Assembly: GCF_002994745.2 (NCBI RefSeq)
Contig: NC_037088.1
Location: 60,282,397 to 60,346,396, forward strand
Direction: 5' to 3'
Source: Rosa chinensis
Lineage: Eukaryota; Streptophyta; Magnoliopsida; Rosales; Rosaceae
Length of the DNA: 64,000 nucleotides
The notes under the pieces were generated by a model. The model did not search any database, was not told the DNA's origin, and saw only the letters and a list, made by a program, of their open reading frames with translations. Both the position numbers and the translations under genes were made by a program. Positions 1-14,197 of this stretch are shown piece after piece. Each line of letters opens with the position of its first letter. The stretch's first letter is position 1.

Positions 1-1141
1 CCCAAGTTCATTAGCATGAATACAGATGTAGTTTTAGGTATACTTAAATACAATTCAACATTGTACATCACAAGGATTGCAACCCCTAATCAAGCTTGTT
101 TGCATGGCTTGAGTTGCTATTGTGAACTATAGTTGCAGGTGTTTTACTGCAGCAATACAAATGCTTCTCTTCTGAGAGTCATCGAGCAGAAACAATATTT
201 GCTCGTCTGCACTGAGTATAATAGATTAACTAACAAGAAGATCTTGTTTGTTGCACATTGCTTGTGTGTTAAGCTAGTCTGTATTTTGAAATACAATCTA
301 CTGTAGTGCAATGCTATCACATTAAAAATACAATATGCATGCTATGACAAGAGAGATTTTGTCCAGATTTTGGTGTACTGGTTTTTATTGCGGTAGGGGA
401 TTTGGCTAAGAGGGTAAAAACGTTGGATAGGCATTGAAAGTTTTAGATCTGAGAAAAGTTTGTAACAAAGATTTTTGGTTTGAAACATTTTCGAATATGG
501 TAATAAAATTTTTGTTATTTCTGTGAAGACTCATGCTTTGGCAGGGAAGGGCTGAATATTGCGACTGCTACAAATGAGATCTTAACTATTGCAGTGGAAA
601 CCTTGGCTCTATAATGAATGTTTTAGTTTGTGAAACATTTGCGGTAATGATTTTGGTATTGCACAACCTTATTTGGCTAAGATGACAACCTTTTTGTCTA
701 GAAATATACATTAGTTTAAAGAAGGCTTGGAGTAAATGGTCTTAACTGCAATGAGGTATGGTTACTGCAGTAGAAGTTTTAGCAATGCTTGCAATGGACA
801 TTTTGTGTTAACTGCAGTAAATGGGGGCTTGAATACGAGTGTGAATTGATGGTTACTTTAGCTTTGGCTATGGTTGTGAATGCTTCTTCAAAAGAGGGCT
901 TGAATGTGGTGACCATGAATAGAAGAAAAACTCATTCTGGCATGAACATAAATTGATGGTTGTAGTGGTCAATAATTGAACCTCTATCTAGATTCATTAA
1001 GAAAAGGCATGTATTCATAGACCACAAGTATGTTTGTTTGTCTGTATACATTGAGTATAGCAGATAAACAAGATGCCTTACAAACTGCATAGAACGTGAT
1101 GTCAAGCATGGTTGCGTCGCTCTAATTTTAGAAACGAAAGA
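1..1141. other. gene-free stretch, AT-rich
   Basis: No exon chain or recognisable protein was seen on either strand. Two loosely similar segments, near 200-260 and 1025-1085, share the words 'ctgtctgtatacattgagtat' type and 'aacaagatg', which suggests old repeat material. It may be the decayed interior of the LTR element whose leader lies at 1142-2110. Confidence 0.4.
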
Positions 1142-2110
1142 CTACTTGCTGCGGTGCTTTGCCACCGCTATAAATTCTTGTCTCCAGCTTTCATAGTTGA
1201 ATTCCCCAGTCTTCAGTTGAATATGAAATTGTATTGAGTAAACCATATTAACAGGGGAGCCTCTGCTAATTGCATCCAACAATAATTGTGAATAACACAA
1301 GCATGCTTCAATTGAAGAGTTGCAGCACAAACATATTATCTGAATCATAACCTAGTCCCCAGTGAAGTCGCCAAAATGTGAGGGTTCTTTTTGAATTAAG
1401 CAAGACCAGGCCAAAATTAACTCAATAACTTGATGTTAGTGAGAGAATTTTGTGCGTGATTCAGATACCGAATGAGGCTTGACAGCATGAGGATGGTGTG
1501 GGAGCTAGAAACATACTGTGGTGAGAGAATTTGGGGATTGCATCAAATTTAGGTTTCTGGAAGATGAGTTTGGCAGGGAGGCTTGGGAGAAAAGTGCTAG
1601 GAACTGGGTTTTGTGTTTAGAGGCCTGGAAAGCTTGAAGAATTAGAGTCCTTTTGATGTTTCTAAGTTTTCTGGGTTGTTGCCTCATGCCCCTTTCAGTT
1701 TCAAATATCTCATTTTATAGGCTCAATCGGAGGGGTGTTATGGTGGCTCAAACCCTTTGGTTTTCTGGGTAAGACGTTCCTCCTTTAGCTCATGCAGGAT
1801 TTCTGCCTTAAGATTTGGGATATCAGAGCTTACTTGGGATATGGAGTCTTGGAAACAGGGGAGGATTGTTGCAGCCGTGCGCAAAAACTGTAGCAGAAAC
1901 AGCTGCGGTGACAGAAAATCTGGAACGAGGTTGAAGGGGCAGCTAGGGAGCTGTGAACTCATCGTTCAAGAGGAAAGGGGATATCTGCTTACCAGTTAGA
2001 AAGTTTCCTCCTTACCAACTGACGGAGGGAATCGATATTTCTGCTAGGTATTTGGGTTGAGTTGCAGTGTATTTAGCAGCTGCGGGGAAAGAGAAGGGAG
2101 ATAGAAGAAA
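1142..2110 (-). mobile_element. decayed LTR retroelement: LTR end, leader and gag-like start
   Basis: Read on the minus strand, an LTR-like tract ends near 1377. It is followed by TTGGCGACTTCACTGGGGAC (about 1355-1374), a leader typical of plant LTR elements just inside the 5' LTR. A 68-codon reading frame (1348-1142) starts there and contains SWRQEFIAVAKHRS, a gag-like phrase. The opposite LTR was not found; the element probably runs off the left edge or is truncated. The outer LTR limit near 2110 is a guess. Confidence 0.4.
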
Positions 2111-2689
2111 ACGATGTAAGTTGAGCTACCCTATGTCTTTTGGTTTGGGCTTTTTCCTTGGGCTTTAGATTTTGAGTAAAAAAAAGGGTTGACCCAAACC
2201 TCATTTTCACCAATTCGCTATAAGTTTAAATTATCGGGCTTGGATCTCGAGCCCAAGATCGAGACCACCGATGACGTTAAACTAATAGGCGAGCATCATA
2301 TGTTTCCGTAACCTTCCACACCATACCCACTTCTGCAAGCCCCAGAAATGCGTGGATATGGCTTGGGTCCACATCTAGGGCATGTTTGCTTGGCGGGTTA
2401 AAGCCGAGAGATGGATATAAAATTCCATAGTTTACGGAATTTTATACAAATTGCGTGTTTATGCTAAAACATGTCGTGACGACATATTTATTTTGCCGCG
2501 TGATTTTTCGGGTACCAACACATTTTGGCTCGTTAGTTTTCTCTTATTGTTCATATATCATTATACACAACATAAAGAATGGTAGATTGCCATACTTTCT
2601 TGTCATTGATATAGCATTATAGTTGGATCCATACATCCATTGCTTAATTAAAGAAGAAGAAGAAGAAAATTAACCTACCAAAAACATCA

Positions 2690-2852
2690 TAAGGATTTGT
2701 AAAATCTAAACAAATACTAGTAAATCAATCCATTAAAATCAATCAGAGTCTATATAGAATTTAAACAATCCGTGGATTTAGTAAATCCATGGATTATAAA
2801 AACTCAAACAAAGTCTTTTAAAATCTGAATTGAATACACCCCCCCTAAGTTA
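2690..2852. mobile_element. MITE-like repeat ending GTGTATTCAATTCAGATTTT (minus strand)
   Basis: The tract is rich in short inverted words such as 'aatccatggatt' and 'aaatctaaac/...attaaaatc'. On the minus strand it ends with a run of G, then GTGTATTCAATTCAGATTTT, a terminus style common in small plant DNA elements. A loosely related tract occurs at 21205-21360. The target-site duplication was not resolved, so the left limit is approximate. Confidence 0.4.
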
Positions 2853-3016
2853 GTGCTGGCAGTTGGTCTCATACTCTACCTAGGCTGCTCAAAATGCTTT
2901 TGTTTTTTACTCTCTTAACTTAAGATGTTTTAGGGGTTTTTATTTGTAATTTTCTTTTTATCCATCGGAAAAAAAAAAAGAATATCTCATACCGTGAACA
3001 CGTGCGAAACTATCTA

Positions 3017-3128
3017 TGGGCTATGGCCGCTTCACTGGCCCAATAATTTGCTGGCAGTCCTAATTGTCTAAACCTCAAACTAACTGGCCGCGAGTTAAAA
3101 TCTGTTAAGGCCCAATTCAGTAGGGTTT
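3017..3128 (+). promoter_or_regulatory. RPS4 promoter: site II elements and telo-box
   Basis: Upstream of the ribosomal-protein start codon there are three TGGGCY/GGCCCA motifs (3017-3022, 3037-3042, 3109-3114) and TAGGGTTT at 3121-3128, which is the telo-box AAACCCTA on the minus strand. Site II motifs paired with a telo-box are a known signature of plant ribosomal-protein and other cell-proliferation promoters. This fits the gene that starts at 3227. Confidence 0.7.
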
Positions 3129-3226
3129 TTAGCGTCGTCACTCTCTTTTTCTGCAGCTACACTGTGGCAGAGCTCCAGCCGCGGAAGCTCAGATACTGAA
3201 CCGGAGGTCGAGCTTAGAGTCACAAA

Positions 3227-5298
<2,072 letters not shown>

Positions 5299-5774
5299 GC
5301 AATTATGAGTAATTTCAAATTTTGATGCGCATGTGCAGCATTGTTTTACAGTCAGTCGCACCATTAGTTCTGAACTAGTGATTAAATTTATCCAGCTTGT
5401 TTTGCTTGTGACGAGATGATTTTGACAGTCAGATTATGGATCTTAATTTTTGTTACCTTAATGTTGCATTGGCCATTATTGTGGACCAATTATTGCAATA
5501 ATCTGCTTCTCTTACCGAACTCTTATGTTTTTCATCGCCCAATGAGACTTGCCTGCAGAACCTGTGTATCTTTTATTAGTAGTCGGCGTAACAGAAAACT
5601 AAGGATGAACTTGATCAGATCAAAATAAGGATGAACTAGAGTACTGAGTTATAGATCAGAAGTAAGAACTGGAGATGAATGCAACTGCAACAGTTTCCCA
5701 GAGAACACCTCGTTCGGTACACGATTTCATGGAAGGAAGAAGTGATCAAAGATGTATGCTTCTGCCCTTGGTCA
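5299..5774. other. RPS4 3' UTR and short intergenic spacer
   Basis: Follows the TAA of RPS4. It is AT-rich with no reading frame of note. Some of it must be the 3' UTR; no strong AATAAA was assigned. It ends at the target-site duplication of the hAT-type element. Confidence 0.5.
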
Positions 5775-5928
5775 ATAAACAGTAGGGATGGCAATGGGAA
5801 GGGTGATATCCGCCCCAATCCCCGTTAACAATGTTACTAATTTATTATATAAAAATTCATACAAATAATTATGATTGTAAAGTATGAAGTTAAAATTAAA
5901 CATCAATATAAAATAAATTCTTTATTTC

Positions 5929-8900
5929 TTTTTTTGAATCGAAGGAGGTCAACCATTGATTGAAAATAAAGATTACAACAAAACGATGTCAAAAAAAGAC
6001 ATCAATAAGGGATTAAAACAGGACGAAAAGAACATTGCATAAGAAATATAAAAACTTAAAAATGCAAGAGCAGCAACGTCGAGACGCAGCACTGATTTTA
6101 TACTACGGATTGCAGCCGTGTAGTGAATTGAGTAGTCGGTGGTTTGACTACCCATCGATCTCCAACGCACAAATTGACAAAAATCAACTTGGCGTCGGAA
6201 TGAAGGCACTCTCCCACCTAAAGATCGAAGTCGGCCAAGATTGTCAGAACAAATACCATAGAATAGGGTCCTGGATCCAATACCAATAAAGCACGAGAGC
6301 CCCATGCCATCGTAAAAAGCAAATAGCCCACCAAAAATAATGGGTTGTAGTCCAAGCCCATCGTCCACCCGGATCCCAGATCCGAAAATGCAAAACCCAC
6401 CTAGATCCCAAATTCGGATCCAAAACTGTGGAGGCCCAAAACGTGCTGCTCCAGTTCACCCACTACATCTCTGGCCCAAGTCCAAAACAACTTGAGCCCA
6501 GAATCCACTAGACTGTCTCCTAGAACCCACTGCAACCGGGCATACGACCCTGCCTCCGGTGACACACCCAGGCCTCGTCAAGCCACCAATCGATGGGTCG
6601 TCTTCTACCTCACCACCATGGCATTGAAGAACAGCACCCAAAAAAGGTCGCCAACACTACCAAGCAAAGATCCACAAATTGGGCACGACACCGACAACAA
6701 CAAGCAATCCGGCCAGAGGAAAACCCTCTTTCGCACCCACCGATTCCTCACGTCGACAGTAGCACCATGACGCGCTTAAAGCAAGCGCGTAATTTAACCC
6801 TGAAATATCGTTAGTAGTATAAGCAAATAGGGATCGTTCTATTCCGGGGATTGAGGGTACACTTGTAATTGTGAAACAAATAAAGAAAAGTATTATTTAC
6901 AAAAATAAAATAAAGAATATAAATATATACAAGTAACAAAATAAAAAGGGAGGGGGTTTAAGAATTATAGAATTGAAAATTAAGATAAATAAAATAAAGA
7001 AAATGTAAAAACATATATACAAGGGTGGATCGCAAGGAACAAAGATCAAAACCACATCCATATGCAAGAAATCCAATTACAATTCCTATAGTTGATTTTA
7101 AATGTCATGAGAGAGGAGTTGATCATGTGAAACATTCGAAAGCAAATGATTTCCCATATTTTACTTTTCAATGCTAATTAACCTAAGCGAAAGCACCTAG
7201 ATTAATCCTATCAAACATGCAATCAAGCCCTAGAAAGCTAGTCAATCATGACATGTTCAACGCATTAGACATAGAGAAAGGCTATCAACTCAAGTGTACA
7301 ACTTAGTATGAATAAGTTCACCTAATTGCAATCCTCTTCAATTGAATTCGATTTTTGTCCAAAACCTTTACTACTTTGATTCAAGTTTACACAAAACGAA
7401 AAGTCGATTTCATGTTCTTAAACCTAGCACCAATTACATGCAAATCCTATAAGTGTCGACCCAAATAAGATAAACATATAAAAGTTTTCTATCAAGCAAA
7501 TTCAATCGAACAAACTCACATAAGCGACTTAGAATCACAATTATAGAATTCGAAAACTTTATTTAAACATAGAAATTGGGCTTAAACTTTGCCCTAAACA
7601 TTATTGTTAACTAGAAACAAGTTCATATGAATTCAAACAAGGAAAACAAAAGATCATTACAAGGAAAAAGAACGAATTACACCGTGAGTGGAGATGGAGA
7701 TGGAGACCTAGATGGTTGGATCTTGAATCTTGGAAGCAAGCCTTCAAGGTGGATGATGGAGGATATGATCTTCACGGCTCCTTCTTCTTCTTCCTCTCCT
7801 TGCTTGAAAATGCAGAACTTTGCAACTAGAGAATGGAGAAGGAAAATGGAAAGGAAATGGAGAGACAAAGAAGATGAGATGGATGAAGGAATGTGTGGGA
7901 AAATGGAAAGGAAATGGAGAGACAAAGAAGATGGAATGGATGAAGGAATTGGTTTTAGAATGAGAGGAGAAGGTGTTTATATAGGGAAGAAAAAGAAGAG
8001 TGAAATGATGAGTGGAAGAAAAATAATGAAAGTGGAGTATGAAAGTGATTTGTAAAATATGGAAAAGAAAGAGAAATGATGAAATGAAAGCAAAGCATGA
8101 AGGTGCAGCAACATGGAAGTGATGATGATCAATTAAAGAGATTGTAGAAAAAATATATCCAAGGAAAAAGAGAAGAGCATCTAGCTTTCTTCATGTGGGT
8201 GGGAAACATGAATATGTGGTGTTGAGCTGTTTTCAGGTCAGTTTCTTCCCCTTTATTCCTTCAATTATTTCTCCAACAAGACTTCATTATATGTCTTCGA
8301 CTTCTTCATATGAAATGTTCCACTATGAGTGTAGATCTTCCTGACAAATTTTCAGAGCTTCAATCCATGTGGTTGGGCCGGAAATGCTGCTGGACCTCTT
8401 ACAGGTCCAGTTTTCCAGTTTTGCTTCTGTAGAAAATTGGGCTGATTGTTTGAAGGCCTTCCACTCATATTTTTCTCTGGCACTCTTCATAAGAAATGAT
8501 CCTTTGGGTGTCTAGAATGGATCTGGAAGGTTTCAGCTCATTTGAAGTTCATTTGGTCAGGCGGCCGCTCCTTCTTCCTTGCTTGGCTCTGATTCTCCTA
8601 GCCGGAGTAAGAAAATATTCAAGGTTGACTTTTTAGTGCATTTTCATTCTTCTCCATCATTTCTAGGTAATTATGGACCTAACGCTCATTTCACCTTCAT
8701 TTACTCCAATGTACCTAAAAATAGAAATTGAATTAAAATCGATTCAGTTAAGGAATTAACTATTAAAATATCACATTAAAATGCTCCTATCACACCACCG
8801 AGACGAGGCAACCCACAAAGGGCACTGTGGCTTCTACCCGGATCCCACTCCTCCCAGAAAGCGCCACCAACCTTTGATCTTGTGCCAACAGTAAGTTGGT

Positions 8901-9102
8901 CCACCGACACAGCCCCAACATCGCCCAAATTCCTCACAACAGACGCAGTGCCTCTGAAGACAACAAAGACACAAATGAAAAGGCTAAAGCCTGAAATTTT
9001 CTCCATGAATGGAGTAGGTATAGGTCACGACGACAAAAGTAGAGCCGTTGCACCACAAACCCTAGCAGAGCGCTCTGCTAGGTCGATTCATTAACTTTTT
9101 TT
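5929..9102 (-). mobile_element. poly(A) retroposon (LINE-like), nested in the hAT element
   Basis: On the minus strand the insertion ends in a short A run (plus-strand T run 5929-5935) after GACCTCCTTCGATTC. It is flanked by an exact 13-bp direct repeat AATTCTTTATTTC at 5916-5928 and 9103-9115, as expected of target-primed retroposition. Removing the nested LTR leaves about 1.1 kb. No reverse transcriptase or RNase H is recognisable, so it is either non-autonomous or a LINE without its ORF2. The arrangement resembles the insertion at 23634-24822. Confidence 0.75.
6768..8792 (-). mobile_element. solo LTR, Ty3/Gypsy Tat-like, innermost nested element
   Basis: Begins TGACGC and ends TCCTATCA (TG...CA on the plus strand), with a perfect 5-bp duplication CACCA at 6763-6767 and 8793-8797. 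Length is 2025 bp with no pol domains, so it reads as a solo LTR. On the minus strand it starts TGATAGGAGCATTTTAATG, resembling Tat-lineage LTRs; orientation and lineage are inferred. A 142-codon open frame (7627-8055) contains two copies of a KMERKWRDKED phrase caused by a roughly 60-bp internal repeat. It is probably chance coding within the LTR. Confidence 0.75.
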
Positions 9103-9526
9103 AATTCTTTATTTCAATCAAACAAAAACAAATATAAATCTCGCTTAAAAAAAAAACAATAAAAATCTGCATTTGACAAAAAAAAATTCACAATCAACTG
9201 CTTAGTGTAATGTAACAACTTACTCATTCACTCTAACAAGGTGAATTGAATAATATCAAAAATATATTGACAGAATTTAAATATTGACAAAAAGATGAAG
9301 TTTACATAAATATTTATTTATAAATAATATCAAAAATATAATATATATATTAGATAATTCTTATTGGATGGATATGGGGATTAAAATACCATCCCCGCCC
9401 TTATCCGATTTCAGAATTCAAATACTAGGAATCCCCCATCCCCGTTACCCGAATTTCTCCCTATTAGGGTCGAATACCCGATAGGTACCGTACCCAATAG
9501 GGATTATTGCCATCCCTAATAAACAC

Positions 9527-10169
9527 GTGCAATTGATATTTCATGTTTGATTGGGCCTCGTCTAAATCCTGCAGAGACCCATGCTCATGGAGGCGGCAAA
9601 ACTCAACTAAAGTACAAAACGGCGAGTGTTGCCGCAACTATAAAACCAACCAACAATGTTGCACGGTTTGTGTAACACAAATGGGACCACGGTTTTGGAT
9701 GTTCATCTTCTTTCAGCTGCTGAAGCAACACAGTTGAAGACCGGGGCAAAGCATCCACACATGGCTTGGTCAAGACACTAATACAATACACCTAGGTGCC
9801 TTTCTTTGATACAATATGGCAAGAAATACAATTTTCTTTGATGGCAAGAAGAAGAGGCCTTGCAATTTTCTTCGATCAGGGTTTTGGCAAGATATTGGGC
9901 TTTTACCAATATATGAGAACAAGTGCCAACTTCCATCAGAAAATAAGAACAAACATTAAAGGTGAAAGCATCGAATAAAGTAAACATAATAAGTTCATAT
10001 GGTGCTGCATTTAACTAACTTGAGTTAACTTTTTTCCCATGTACCCTCATCTCTTAAACTACCGTCCAAACCAAACGGTCTAAATCTCTTAACAGTAAAC
10101 TAGAACCACCAACAGAAAAGACAGCTTCAGACTGGTAACCACGAACAAAAGACGATGACGATGAGTTCA
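9527..10169. other. intergenic; includes ferritin 3' UTR
   Basis: No gene recognised. The part near 10000-10169 should hold the 3' UTR of the minus-strand ferritin gene whose stop codon is at 10170-10172. Confidence 0.5.
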
Positions 10170-12309
10170 TCATGCAGCAACCTCATCATGTAACAGCATC
10201 TGATCAAAGTGCCAAGTCCCTGAGATACACAGCAAAGCAGACACAGTTTAAAGAGAAGTACATGGATTAATTAGCTAAAAATAAAATGAATGGACTAAAG
10301 TGAAGTACAAATAGAAAAATGTATAAAAGGATAGCATCATAGCAAAGACCCTAAACTAAGATTCATAAAGATAAGAATGAAACTGTATTGTGGGTGCCCA
10401 CCATGTCCTTTGCCAACCCTCCTGAGTTGAGCAACATATTCTGAGATCTTCTTGATTGCCTCCACCTAGAAAGGTAAAAGTAAGAGATAATTGACATCAC
10501 GGTACAATAGCCCTATAAAGATTTACTCGTGATCAACAAAGAAACTAAGAAAGGCATCAGGAATCACCTGCTCAGCCAAAAACTCGCTTTCAACAAAATC
10601 AGCTAGTTGCACATCTTTGTTCTTGTCAGCAACCTGTTAGTCAGCCGGTCAAAGACAAAACCTGTTAGAACACAGCATAAAAGTATCTGATCTTCTAACA
10701 ACCTATCATTGTAGCGTGCATTTTAATTCATCACATTCCAAATGATGCCATCGGTGACTAAATATCTACTAGTTATACTAATCATCAGTTAAACCAAATC
10801 AACTACAAGTTAAGCAATATAGAGTAGATGCCTTACATGGTGTAAGTGAAGCAGCTTTTCATTTGTCAGTTTCTCCAGAGACAATGCAAGCTCCATTGCT
10901 ACATCAAAATGAAGGACATAATTAAAGCTCACCAAAAAGCAATAAACATACTATGTTACAGTAAACTCTGGAACATAGTCAATACCAGTAAATCATGTGG
11001 CAAACCAGGTCTATAGGCAAAGCCATTCTCTTTTTCTTTATCTATAATCCAAGCACACATTGAGTTGACATGCTCTATACACCCTATCTACTGCTAAGCA
11101 GGTACCCAACTTTTTCTTAAAACCCATATATATATCAAATATGAGAACATTTAAGAATCTTGTGCATTGCTGAAACACCAGAATTACAAAAGTGAAGCCC
11201 AATATAACTCACCATATAGAGCATCTCCTTTCTCAGCATGATCGAACTCTGAAAGAGGCATCAGTATTGATTGCAATTTCACTCTTCCACCACGCTTATT
11301 CTGAGAGTTGCCAAAAGTTACAATTCAATTCAACAAATGAGAAATTGAACTTGAAGCTTACAGAACATCAAAAACATATAGGACGATAGAGTACTAGATA
11401 AATACCTGGTATTCCATCAATTTCTCAGCATGCTCCCTCTCCTCCTCACTTGATTCCTTGAAAAACCTGCATGCAACAAAACAATCAACATTGAACTCAT
11501 GGTAAAAGAAAATGCTAAAAAAAAAAGTTCAGAGAGTTTCAAAGAATTCATACTTGGCAAGACCCCTGAGTGCGACATTGTCCCTGTCGAAGTAGGCATA
11601 CATGGCATGGTACACATAGGATACGTTGTACTCCACACTAACATTCCACCAAAAAAAAAAAAAAATTCAAATTGTCAGCGAACAGAGCACAAACACACAG
11701 ATTTCAAATTTCATATAGACGCCCAATTTCATTACATTTAAACTTGTTAATGAAAAACCGAACAAGGCCCCCAATTGCATTGCATGATTGCATCCATACA
11801 CCAATACACACATGATTCAATTAAAATTAGAGTGAAATGATCCACAGATAATGAAAAACACTATAATTCGAGACCGATCACAGTCCTCACCAACGATAAA
11901 GACATATTCATTTCACAAATATAGAAACACGTTAGGCAAGGATAAGCAAAACTCACTTGATCTGCTCGTTAATGGCAGCCTCACTGTCCTCACTGTACTT
12001 CTGGCGAGCCAGAGAGATTTGAGGGAGCATAGGGACGAGATCAAGCTCCTTCTTCACCTCCTCAAACGGCTCGAAAACCACACCGGTAAGCGGCCGGCTG
12101 TTCGAACTCTTCGAGGCCGCACAGACCACGGCCCCGCCGTCATTTCTCCCCGGCGATGACCGCAGACTCGAAAACAGAGACGCGGACGAGTTCAGAGGAG
12201 CGGCGGAGTAGGAAATCGAAGAAGACGAAAATGGAGCAGAAGAGGAAAACAAGCTCTCGCCGCGAGTGAGCAACTGAGACGCGGAGGCCGGAGAGGCCTT
12301 GAGAAGCAT
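10170..12309 (-). CDS. plastid ferritin, 8 exons
   Basis: Iron-storage protein: 24-mers oxidise Fe(II) and hold a ferric core inside plastids. Exons (minus): 12309-11957, 11637-11554, 11466-11406, 11300-11213, 10898-10837, 10633-10568, 10465-10402 and 10219-10170. Phases join to give 275 aa. The Ser/Ala-rich N-terminus (about 60 residues) is a plastid transit peptide, followed by the plant extension region ([19 protein letters not shown]). Ferroxidase ligands are visible: NEQINVEYN near 114-122 and [14 protein letters not shown] (153-166; H158 in the E-x-x-H motif). The C-terminus [16 protein letters not shown] is ferritin-like. The plant eight-exon layout is kept. An open frame on the opposite strand over exon 1 is only a shadow. 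No lesion was seen. Confidence 0.97.
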
Positions 12310-12411
12310 GGTGGTGATTAGGGTTTGTCGAAGGATTCGGAGGTTGAAGAAGAGAGGCGTGTGTAGCTGTGGAGGGTGAGGATTCTAGAACATCTCAAGA
12401 AATGGGACTGG

Positions 12412-12461
12412 CTTATATGGGCGGGTGAGGAGTGTAGAGGCCTTCGGATGTGAAGCACGTG
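12412..12461 (-). promoter_or_regulatory. ferritin promoter elements: TATA-like box and G-box
   Basis: On the minus strand CATATAAG lies at 12419-12412, about 100 bp before the ferritin ATG, and a perfect G-box CACGTG lies at 12456-12461. A strict copy of the Arabidopsis iron-dependent regulatory sequence was looked for by eye and not found. The region upstream is otherwise ordinary. Confidence 0.5.
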
Positions 12462-12464
12462 GAC

Positions 12465-12964
12465 GGTGGAGATTGAGTGGTGGGACTGAGGCGCGTGGCT
12501 GGCTTGTGGCTGAGCTCGGATTCCAATGGAATATCTTGTCGTTTTTGGGTCCATTTTGCGTTGAAGGATATGGGGGAATTACGGATTTGCCTTTTTTTTT
12601 GTGGCCAAGAGAAAGTGAGAGATCTTTTTATTATTTTGGGCTTATCGATAATTTATGGAGAGTTCAATTCTGGGCAGGGGACTATTATCTTTTGGACTCT
12701 TTGCTCTAATCGGGGATAAACTGATAAACATTATCAACTGCATATTTGAAATTAATTGGATAGAAGTTATGATCATTTAAGATTAATCCTCTTAATACTT
12801 GCATAACTATAACTATAAACAGACAATGTGCAACAAGTAATTGAAATTTGGAAATGACTTTTACGTCGGATGTGAAGTATGTAAAATAACATGACAGATA
12901 TTTGAGATTGCCTATGAGAGTGGGGAAATCAAAGACTGCTATCTTTTAGTACGTAAAAGAGAAA
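12465..12964. other. ferritin upstream region; no gene seen
   Basis: AT-rich intergenic DNA between the ferritin promoter and a LINE relic. No exon chain or repeat boundary was identified. Confidence 0.4.
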
Positions 12965-13980
12965 CTCACCAATAAGCTAGTCGGTTGGAAGGCAAAAATC
13001 CTAAGCTATGCAGGTAAAAAACTTTGATATAGGTAGTTGCATAAACTATGCCTTTATATGCTATGAATTGTTATTTATTACCTAAAGGTTTATGTGATGA
13101 CATTTATCAACTGTGTGCTTCATTCTTTTGGGGTGATACAAATAGATTCAATTGAAAAGTTGGGAGAAACTTTACCTTACAAAGTTGGAAGGTGGAATGA
13201 GTTTTATGCTTATAAGTTATAATCTAGCACTGCTTGCCAAGTGAGGGTGGAGGCTTGTTTCTAACCCTAACTCATTAATTGCTAGAATATATCAAGCTAA
13301 ATATCACTCTCATTGCTCATTTTGGGAAGCAAAAGTAGGAGACTCTTCATCTTCTTTTTTTTCAAGGACTATTATGAATGGAAGACCGGTTTTAAAAGCT
13401 AGAGTTCAATGGCGCATTGGTGATGTCACACAGGTAAGCATTTGGAATGATAATTAGATTCCTAATTGCCAATAATTTTTAGTTCAAAAGCCTGTTGAGT
13501 GCATCTTTGAATATGTCTCAGACCTCATTGATTCGAGTACTAGACAGTGGATACTTGCTGCCATTCATACCATCTTCAGTCCTGAAGTTGCTTAACAGAT
13601 TCCGTGTATCCCTCTCAGTAGAAGAACCAAAAAGGATAAACTGTGTTGGAGCTTTGAAAAGAAAGGTTATTATTCTATTAAGTCAGCCTATTGGATTGTT
13701 AGAACAAATATGCCTGACAATGCACTTATATCTACTTCTCATGGTGATCCTTTCAGAGAACTATGGAGGATAGTGTGGAAGGCCAAGGTGGCAGGTAAAG
13801 TTCAGAACTTCAAATTTGTATTTGGACAGCTTGAAATGATCTTTTATGATAGGGAAAAGCTTCGTACAAAGGGTTATATTGGAGGCCTAAATTGCCTTTT
13901 ATGTCCCTATCTTTATGAAGATATTGCTCACACTTGTGGAAGTGTCCCATTGCTTCTACTTGGACAATGTTTTATGTGAG
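12965..13980 (+). pseudogene. LINE (L1-type) ORF2 3' relic with zf-RVT region
   Basis: Conceptual translation in changing frames gives plant LINE ORF2 phrases: KLTNKLVGWKAKILSYAG, then CASFFWGDT, then WRLVSNPNSLIARIYQAKY, RWRIGD-like and finally WKCPIASTWTMFYVR near 13940. This is the thumb/connection region and zf-RVT domain after the RT catalytic core. Several stops and frameshifts (for example after 'LPNCQ' near 13480) make it dead. The 3' end, RNase H and poly(A) are missing where the Copia LTR begins at about 13984, so the Copia element may have inserted into it. Confidence 0.7.
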
Positions 13981-13983
13981 AAT

Positions 13984-14197
13984 TGTTCTTATTTGTTTGT
14001 CTGACCCAAACTCTAGGTTGCTTGACCTAGTGGTAATAGAGTTTAATTAGAAGGATCTAGATATTCTTATTCAATGTATGATTACATTTCCTTCTATGAT
14101 TCAGATTCAATGCATTGTAATCCTCTATATAAATAGGCCCCTATTATCAATGAGAATACACAACAATTTCCTCTCAATTTCTAATTCCCTAAAATAC
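13984..14197 (+). repeat. 5' LTR of the Copia element
   Basis: Begins TGTTCTTATTTG and contains TATATAAATAGG (about 14128-14139), a TATA box. It ends near CTAAAATAC, followed by GTTATCAGCACGAG, a Copia primer-site-like leader. Compared with the 3' LTR it lacks about 10 bp after TGTTC and differs at scattered positions. Confidence 0.75.

Larger units (their letters stand above)
5783..9518. mobile_element. hAT-type non-autonomous DNA transposon (outer element of a nest)
   Basis: Bounded by inverted termini TAGGGATGGCAAT (from 5783) and ATTGCCATCCCTA (to 9518). Flanking 8-mers are ATAAACAG (5775-5782) and ATAAACAC (9519-9526), 7 of 8 identical; 8-bp duplications are the hAT hallmark. Subterminal tracts near 5800-5815 and 9361-9500 repeat 'cccccatccccgttaccc' style GC-rich words. 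No transposase was seen, so it is non-autonomous. Without its nested insertions the element would be about 0.56 kb. Confidence 0.85.

Noticed and set aside
1738..1999. Overlapping frames on both strands
   Set aside because: Within LTR-like DNA; mutually antisense, neither with a family match.
7627..8055. 142-codon frame with repeated KMERKWRDKED
   Set aside because: Lies inside a solo LTR with TSD; coding caused by an internal duplication.
11851..12159. 102-codon plus-strand frame over ferritin exon 1
   Set aside because: Antisense to a well-supported coding exon; no family signature.
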